A stretch of DNA of 64,000 nt. Origin: Spinacia oleracea (lineage: Eukaryota > Streptophyta > Magnoliopsida > Caryophyllales > Amaranthaceae). Positions 56,881 through 64,000 of the stretch are shown here, one piece after another. Made by a program: the position numbers and the translations under genes. Positions within the stretch are counted from its first letter, which is position 1. The number at the start of each line of letters is the position of its first letter. The notes under the pieces were generated by a model. The model was not told the DNA's origin. It was given only the letters and a program-made list of their open reading frames with translations, and ran no database searches. The stretch covers positions 126,874,385 through 126,938,384 of the forward strand of contig NC_079487.1 of the NCBI RefSeq assembly GCF_020520425.1, read 5' to 3'.

Positions 56881-58724
56881 AATAAATTGTATATGAATAA
56901 TACAATGGTATAATAGAAAAAGAAAAACATTTAACCAAAATGAACGCGTTAGATAGTAAGGGTATACCATTCACTAAGGGGGTTAAGGGGGTTAAGGGGG
57001 CCATCAAGTATTTAAAAGTTCCTTATTTGCGTTAAGGGGGAGATATTAGCTATAGGATACTTTTACTTTTAGTTTTGCAATGTATTGAATAATTAATGTA
57101 TTATTATTCAATTACTCCGTAATAATACTAGCAAATTAGCAATCATGAGGAACTGGCCCCTAGTTCTTTGCTAGGTCTAGCTGCAGCTTGGGCCACTGAA
57201 TTTTGTATTTACTGTCAAGCTTGTAGTTGACTCTTGTCATTAGAACTTCCTTTAAAAATAATGCATACATGGAGTAATGGAGGATGTGAGTAAAGTCTAG
57301 TCTGCATTAAAATTAATGCATTGCAGTTTAATGGATTTGAACTGAATTGAAATAAAGTTCAAAAGAATAATGATCCTAATTAATTATCGAAAAAGCCCAA
57401 ATACCATCAAATCTTAGCGACATATTTGGTAAGCAATTACAATTAAGTAGAAGTTATGGAATAGTAACGAGTTTTCAGGCGAAACTCATATCCATTACTA
57501 GAATGACGAGGTCAATATCAGAGATGTATTACAAAATACACATTAGCCAACAAAACGACAAAATGGGGGAAATACAAGATGCAAAAATAGAGATGGGTCT
57601 TACAAGTATTTGACCACTACTAGTATCCTTTTGTTATTGTTTACATTTTACACTTGATCCCCGAGAGTTCGACCCCTTACTTACCTTGTATACTGTACTT
57701 TGTGTAGTGTCATAGGATCGAGTCAAGTGAAAAAACCACGTGTGTGCCGCTCCCATGATTAACGACTAGTGGGAGTGCATCATGTTTTAACAAATAACTA
57801 ATGTTGTAACATCCTAATGATTCCTTGCCTTTATAAAACTGTTTTCCCACTTAAAATAAAGGAACTACTAAGATATAAGGTTATTACAAGAATTACGCAG
57901 CGAAAATAACTAACTTTTAAAACAAATAGTTAATGACCTTCATAAAAATCAGAACCATAACGGCCCAAAACCAAAATATTTAATAATCCAAAACCCATTA
58001 ACTAGCAATTTAAATAGTTTAAGTATTCTAGACTAATAAAAATAGTAGAGTTTAGAATGCAGGAGAAAAACATCGCTCAACGCAATCCCATGCTAGATAA
58101 CTTCTCCCGTAAGTTATTACTACAAACCTGTTATTCAAATTCTACTCCCCAACAACGCAAATGCAATGATGGATCATCATAGGGTTATTAAGGCAAAGGC
58201 CATCACCAAAAGAAACATGAAGCACGAAGTCAGCGAAAGCTAGGTACGAAACAAGCTATAATGAAATCCTAATCTAACATGCAAATTAAGACTTAATATA
58301 AAAGCCAATATAAATATTCCACATGTAAAAGCCATTTAATTAACACTTAATCATGGAGATAAGACTCGACACTTGACACAACTCTTGACTCATAGATTAA
58401 TTAAGAATAAGCTTCGAACGAGCCTAAAAGAAATATACATAAAAGGAAGGGTGTTGGGAACCCACCAAACACCAAAAATATAATAAAAGTAACCATTTGA
58501 TGATAAATTCAGGTAATAATTGAGTCTGGCCAAAAAAATAACATTTACCTACAATTTTCTTACATTTTCTTGTTTTGACTCAATCTTTGAATTATCTTAC
58601 TGACAAGGTCTGAAACTTTGAATGTCTAAATTATGGAGATAATAAAGGAAAAGGAGGTATAAACACTAGCTTTATCTCTTTCATTCAACTTTGAATGTCT
58701 AAGGAAAAGGAGGGATAAACACTA
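56881..58724. other. Gene-free region
   Basis: Contains GGGGGTTAAGGGGGTTAAGG near 56979-56998, a tandem duplication around 58620-58724 (GCTTTATCTCTTTCATTCAA repeated), and the phrase AGAGATGGGTCTTACAAGTA at about 57589 that recurs near 63030. No gene supported. Confidence 0.4.
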
Positions 58725-59032
58725 CACTACAAAATTATGCATCAATTAGAGATGGATTTTAAGACGGATACAATAAACGTCTCAAAATAGAGACGGATTA
58801 CTAAATTTCGTCTCTAAATTAAAATTGAGATGAAATTGTATAGGGAGTTTCAAAAATTCCGTCTCAAATTTGTAATGGATTTGCAAGAATTCCGTCTCAA
58901 ATTGTTTTGAGACGCTCTCTATAGAGACGCCCTATTTTCGTCTCAAATTCGTCTCTAAGCATCATTTTGAGACGGATTTTGACTATATAGAGACGAAATT
59001 ACTCGTCTCTATAAAATGATTATTTTGTAGTG
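58725..59032. mobile_element. CACTA-type MITE (family 1, copy 2)
   Basis: Ends CACTACAAAATTATG and inverted TTTTGTAGTG. The 3-bp duplication is CTA at 58722-58724 and 59033-59035. Same interior plan as 54094-54403. Confidence 0.88.
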
Positions 59033-59533
59033 CTAGCTTTATCTCTTTCATTCAAGTTCCTAAAATTTATAGAATATATTATGTGTATCCGGGTGTATAA
59101 TATGTCCTCTCACATTATTTTTCTTTATACATGAGGAGAAAATGTGAGAGGAATCACCCATAAACATGAAAATATCCTTAAATGTAAGATGCACTTGAAT
59201 GCACCTAATCATTTTCATAAAGTTTAAGTTGCTTTTTCATTTTAGAAGAAAAAAATTAGGTCAAATCTTTTGTCATTTTAAAACATGGACAAGGTTCTCT
59301 ATTAAGGTTGTAGATAAAGATTATGAAAGATAAAGATTCAAAGATGTCCGAAAAGGTGTAGTCTTGTCAAAAAGTATCAAAAATTGGTTTTTAGCAGTTA
59401 CATGTTGACTGACATAAATATTAAAGAACTATAGTTAAATTTGATATAATAATGATGTAAGTGATATAATATAATAATGAAATATAAAAAGAAACGATTG
59501 GAGTGTAAAAGTTATCAAAAATGAAATTATTTA

Positions 59534-60126
59534 GGCAAATTTGCTAAAAATGACCTTTTATAACTCAAATTTTGCGAGAAATGACATTAAATAATTTTTT
59601 TGTGAAACCACACCTTAATGTACTTTTTTTTGCGAGAAAGGACCTAAGGGAAGTTTCCTTAATGTAATTTTTTTGCAAGAAAGGACCTAAGGAAAGTTTC
59701 CGGCATTGACTGAGCTTTTCCGGCCATTGACTTGCGCGTGAGCAGCACGTGTGGCTTAACTTGGCTAAAGACACTGATTTTGCCGAATCTTGAATTTTTA
59801 AACTTGATTTTATTTCGATTTTTTTTAACTTTAGGTTTTAAAGCTTAGAATTTTGGAGGAAAATTGGGTGTGGTTATCAAAATAAAGCCATGCGTGCTTC
59901 TCACGTGCAAGTCAATGGCCGGAAAAGCCCAGTCATTGCTGGAAACTTACTTTTGGTTATCTTTCGCAAAAAAAGTTACATTAAGGTGTGATTTCACAAA
60001 AAAAAAATTATATAAGGTCCTTTCTCGCAAAAAAATTTACATTAAGGTGTGATTTCACAAAAAAATTATATAAGGTCCTTTCTCGCAAAACTTGGGTTAT
60101 AAAAGGTAGTTTTTAGCAAATATGCC
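59534..60126. mobile_element. Mutator-like (MULE) element with very long inverted repeats
   Basis: Perfect 9-bp duplications AATTATTTA at 59525-59533 and 60127-60135. Arms begin GGCAAATTTGCTAAAAATGA and pair over more than 200 bases, including CAATGGCCGGAAAAG and the GTGATTTCACAA / TCCTTTCTCGCAAA blocks, which are themselves internally duplicated. Only about 150 bases of unique centre remain. No coding. A truncated relative lies at 30418-30638. Confidence 0.85.
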
Positions 60127-60135
60127 AATTATTTA

Positions 60136-62379
60136 TGATTTAATTGGAATCATAGAAAAATAAAAATAATAAACAATTGGGGAGTGAGGGTCAACGACTA
60201 AACGTCACCAAAAATGAAATTATTACTCCTAAAAAAGTACAGTCAGAAGACATAAATAGTAATTGTGACTCCAGAAAATACGAAGGGAGTATAACGAAGT
60301 GCATGTTTACTCATAATTCCAGCGGTTCTACCTTCCTCCCCCCCCTCTTCAAGATAATTAGAGTATTTTCGATATTTTCTCCTCATTTAGTTTAACTTTT
60401 GTCTCTAAGATTTAATAAATTTTCACCATATATGGACGGAGTTCGTCCTTATTCGTTGGTCTCTCTAGGGTGAAGTTAATTTCAATATGTTTGGTTTGCC
60501 GTTCTCTCCTAGTGGATTTATGCAGAATTGGTTCATTGGTGAAATTTTATACGAGATTGTAACATATATCAATTTTTCGAGTACATGCATTCAGACGAAT
60601 CAATAGGAAATCGTTAGACTCTTTCTCTAAAGTACAGTTTATAGTGCAAGGTCTATCAACGACCGTAGTTTTGATAAAAGAAACTTTTGTTTCATTCAAT
60701 TTTTAATGTATTTTGTTAGATCACTCTTATAAATGTCATATCACTCTTTATTAATGAATTAATTTAATTTCTCCTTAAAAAAGGTATATTCTACTCATTT
60801 TTTTCACTAACGATGTGTTTTATTTACCTTTTTTTTTCCCTTCAACTTCTCTTATCTATACTTAAGATATCATATATTATTTCCTATTAACGCTAAACTT
60901 GATACAATTAATACTATCGTTTATAACATTATAAATATGATTAAATAGAGTTTTACAAATTCTAATATGGTATCAAAGTTAGGTTAAGATATCCAGATAT
61001 CAAGCGACAATTTTTTCTCCCCCCCTTAGAAAAAGTTATCCAGATATCATAAGAACTTACTAATATGAAACCGTCTCATACACAAAAAGGTCACGCAGAC
61101 TCGCAGTTGCATATACGATACACATGGGCACGAGATTTATCAAATGATTAAAAGGTATGAAAACGTATTAGAATTTACTAATAATTACCAATTTATACGT
61201 AAGAGATTAGAGAGTATTGGTAATAAATTAACGTAAACTAATTACGAGTAGCTTTTACCGTAATTGAGTAGTAAGATCGATGATGTAACTGCAGTAGCAA
61301 GAGTGATGTCATAATGCATAAACAAGGTCGATTCAAATATTCAATTATATACGTGCAATTACACATCAAATAATTAAGATCCATTGTTTTTTTTGGGTAA
61401 GATTTTTGGCCAAAGTTTTGTCAAAAGATAGAAGAATCACTACTCATTGGTCTAGAACCACTAACTATGTCTAATCATGTCAATAGTTTTTTCTTAAAAA
61501 AAACAATGCATAATGCATGAATATGATGCTTCAACGATTAGCTTTTATTTTTATTTCTTTTGTGTATCTTCCTTTCATATCATATACATATAAAAATCCG
61601 ATGTCAAAAAAAAATAAAAAAAATAAAAATATACATATAAAAAAGAATGATGCTTCGACTTTTTCAATGATGAGCATGCACAATTTTGTTGAGCCACAAG
61701 TTGTGTGAGTCTCGTTAAAAAGACCAAGTATAATCTTTCAATCATATGAATTAGGAAAAAAGAATTTCCTCCACCCTTTTTTGGTGGAAGGGAGCGATAT
61801 AATATCGTAAGCGAAACAAGAGTGTGATGAGAGAGTTGCCGCTGGGATGACAATGGGTAGGGTCTCGATATTCGAATAAATCAGGATTATTTTTTCTTTA
61901 CCTATACTCATACCCTATCTTTATATTGACCTATGAATCCAGCAAGGGATGGATATGGTATATGGTTTGGAGAGGTTCCGCGTTGTCCATTTTTTCTATA
62001 ACTTTTATCGACTTTATTTTTATATGCAATATATGACGCAAAAAATAATACAAGATTAACGATTAATTTGACAAATAATACAAGTACACGAATTTGATCA
62101 CCGTATATTGTATAACATGTTTTATTTTAGGCAATGCTCTTTTATATAATTGAGTCGGCATTATATGCATTGTTAACACTAGTAATTGTGGCCGGCCTGG
62201 TGGATAAGTTTGGTTCGCTAACACTATTAATTGTTAACAAAAAATAGAATTTCCAATCCACTATGTTGTCCAAAGAATTAAGCATAATGAAGTTTTGAAA
62301 AGTTTGTAAAAGGAGTGTAGCTACTTATGACCACTTAGACAAACAATTCTTAATAGTATGAGATTTGTGTACTATTACT

Positions 62380-62419
<40 letters not shown>

Positions 62420-64000
62420 TGGGATAAACGGAGTGGGATGAGCTATTTTAGCTCAATGAGGAGGACAGCACACAAAGCAATACAAAACCTCACAAAATGT
62501 AATTACTTTTTCAATAATATTACACTTGGTTGAAGATAAATAAAGAAAACCATTTGCTTTTTAATACAATTTGATGCGAAAACTATCAAATGATATAGGC
62601 AGCCTTTAGGTTTACAGATAAACATTTGATGCATTTCCTTTAATTTAGAAAGCTGACAAAATCACACGTCGGTCGGTTTGATTAATGTCTATTTAAATAC
62701 TCAAGAGTGCACAATCCTCACTATCCATCATCTAAATTGCGAAACATCTATAGTTCTCCACCCTAAAGAATAAGAGAAGAAGAAATGCATCCTCTTCTAA
62801 TTGCTAATGTTTAGATTGTGCTATAAAATTATATTGATATTAGTGATTGAGGATATTTTCAATGAAACGTGTGATGTAAATATGTAATATGTCTTTTATG
62901 TCAAAAAGAACCACTACCAACCAACTTGATCGAACATCTTATTTGATCAATGCATGTGGGTTTTATTCCCCTTCAACAAGTAATCAACACATTTGTCGTG
63001 GAAATTATTTTGATTAAGATACAAAGATAGAGATGGGTCTTACTAGTATTAGACCACTGCCAATAAGATAAACACAGTTTAAGTTTGCTTTTCAATTACG
63101 AGTGCGTTCTCTTAATCTGATGCGATCTAAACTTATTAGAACTGATTAACTAGATTAAGTTGATTGAAACTTATTAGACATAATCATAGCGATTACAAGA
63201 GAGTAAACTCGTGGAGCTGATTGAAACTTCTATGCACTTACCTTAACCTATTAGATTTAAAACTAATATTTAGAATATGAAAAGATAGCCCTAAATACTT
63301 CCTCGGCTTGATGTGAGTCCAAAAAAACTAAAATTTCAAAGCTAATAAAAAGACTATTTTTTTAGTCCAAACCATATTAGTTATTTTAGACAATAAACCA
63401 CTATCAACTATAACTATAACTATTTATCAAACACATTTATCAAACACATCTACAACTATAACATTTGTTATTTGCCAAACAGGGCTACATAATATCAAGA
63501 TAGGAATTGAGAAGTCTCATTTACTTGATAATCTCTGTCTTTTTCCTCCCATTTTCCCTTCAACCCTATCCTTAAACATAATAATTTCATTAATTCTTGC
63601 CTACACATAATTTGATCAATTCTAATACATAATATTGTAAAAAAAAAATACTAGATGAACAAGAAGAACATAAATGTTACACTTCCTATTTCCTATTTTC
63701 GACTTCGACAAGGCTACAAGTAAAACCATTGCATTGCACGGGATGAAAACTAATTATCGTAAAATACAGCCATACAGATACAGGAGCAGGACTTCCAGAA
63801 AAGTGTTACATTCAACCAACTTACTTGTGAAATAATGGGCTTTACGTTGATAATATAACAAGCCCAATAAGGCTCGACTCAGCATTTTTTAAAATTTACC
63901 AACTGATTCTTATGATAAAGCGACATGCATTTTAAGTTTTTAACGAATCAACTAATTTGTAAAGTTTGAAGCCAATAAGGCCTTAATTTAAAGGTGATAA
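60136..64000. other. Gene-free AT-rich right end
   Basis: Short ORFs only, none recognisable. A possible element runs from about 61846 (GGGATGACAATGGGTAGGGT) but its other end is unclear. No gene or RNA supported. Confidence 0.4.
62382..62417. repeat. (AT)n microsatellite
   Basis: About 18 uninterrupted AT units. Confidence 0.95.

Noticed and set aside
60177-60395. ORF of 72 residues next to the MULE
   Set aside because: No recognisable domain, low-complexity context and no splice-compatible neighbours.

Overview
The window looks like nuclear DNA of a flowering plant. Its genes have many short exons with GT-AG (and a few GC-AG) introns, organelle transit peptides and AT-rich spacers, and plant transposon classes are abundant. 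The protein families are ordinary core-eudicot ones. The frequent TACGGAGTA/ACTCCGT motif at MITE ends suggests Caryophyllales (spinach, beet or quinoa relatives), but that is inference only.

Genes. Seven host genes can be read, all on the minus strand and all in the left 44 kb. (1) A Raf-like protein kinase running off the left edge (93-1401). (2) A 19-exon HD-domain dNTP triphosphohydrolase of the SAMHD1/VENOSA4 type (4044-9109). (3) A nine-exon RlmN-type radical SAM rRNA methyltransferase with a transit-like N-terminus (11969-16248). (4) A small two-helix membrane protein (20896-21144). (5) A four-exon DUF936 protein (22406-24427). (6) An NFD6-like small organelle protein with a 2.9 kb last intron (26080-29798). 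(7) A two-exon polygalacturonase beta-subunit-like BURP protein (42149-44160). Exon borders were placed by hand from splice sites, reading frame and family similarity. Nothing suggests the genes act in one pathway; they are neighbours on a chromosome.

Mobile DNA. Between the genes and across the last 20 kb, which has no host gene I can support, many elements have recognisable ends and target-site duplications: a complete gag/protease-only LTR retrotransposon (17570-20496); a Pack-MULE with captured gene pieces in both orientations (39211-41231); a MULE-like element holding a tRNA-Arg-like sequence among six 25-bp palindromes (45226-45863); a second long-TIR MULE (59534-60126); five hAT-type elements filled with degenerate CGGGT or GCGGGGAT repeats, one nested in another; Tourist- and Stowaway-type MITEs, some nested; two Helitrons; three CACTA MITEs; three SINE copies; and remnants of another LTR element.

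Most unusual items: the palindrome/tRNA MULE, the group of G-rich-repeat hAT elements, the Pack-MULE, and two GC-AG introns plus a 16-nt microexon in conserved genes.
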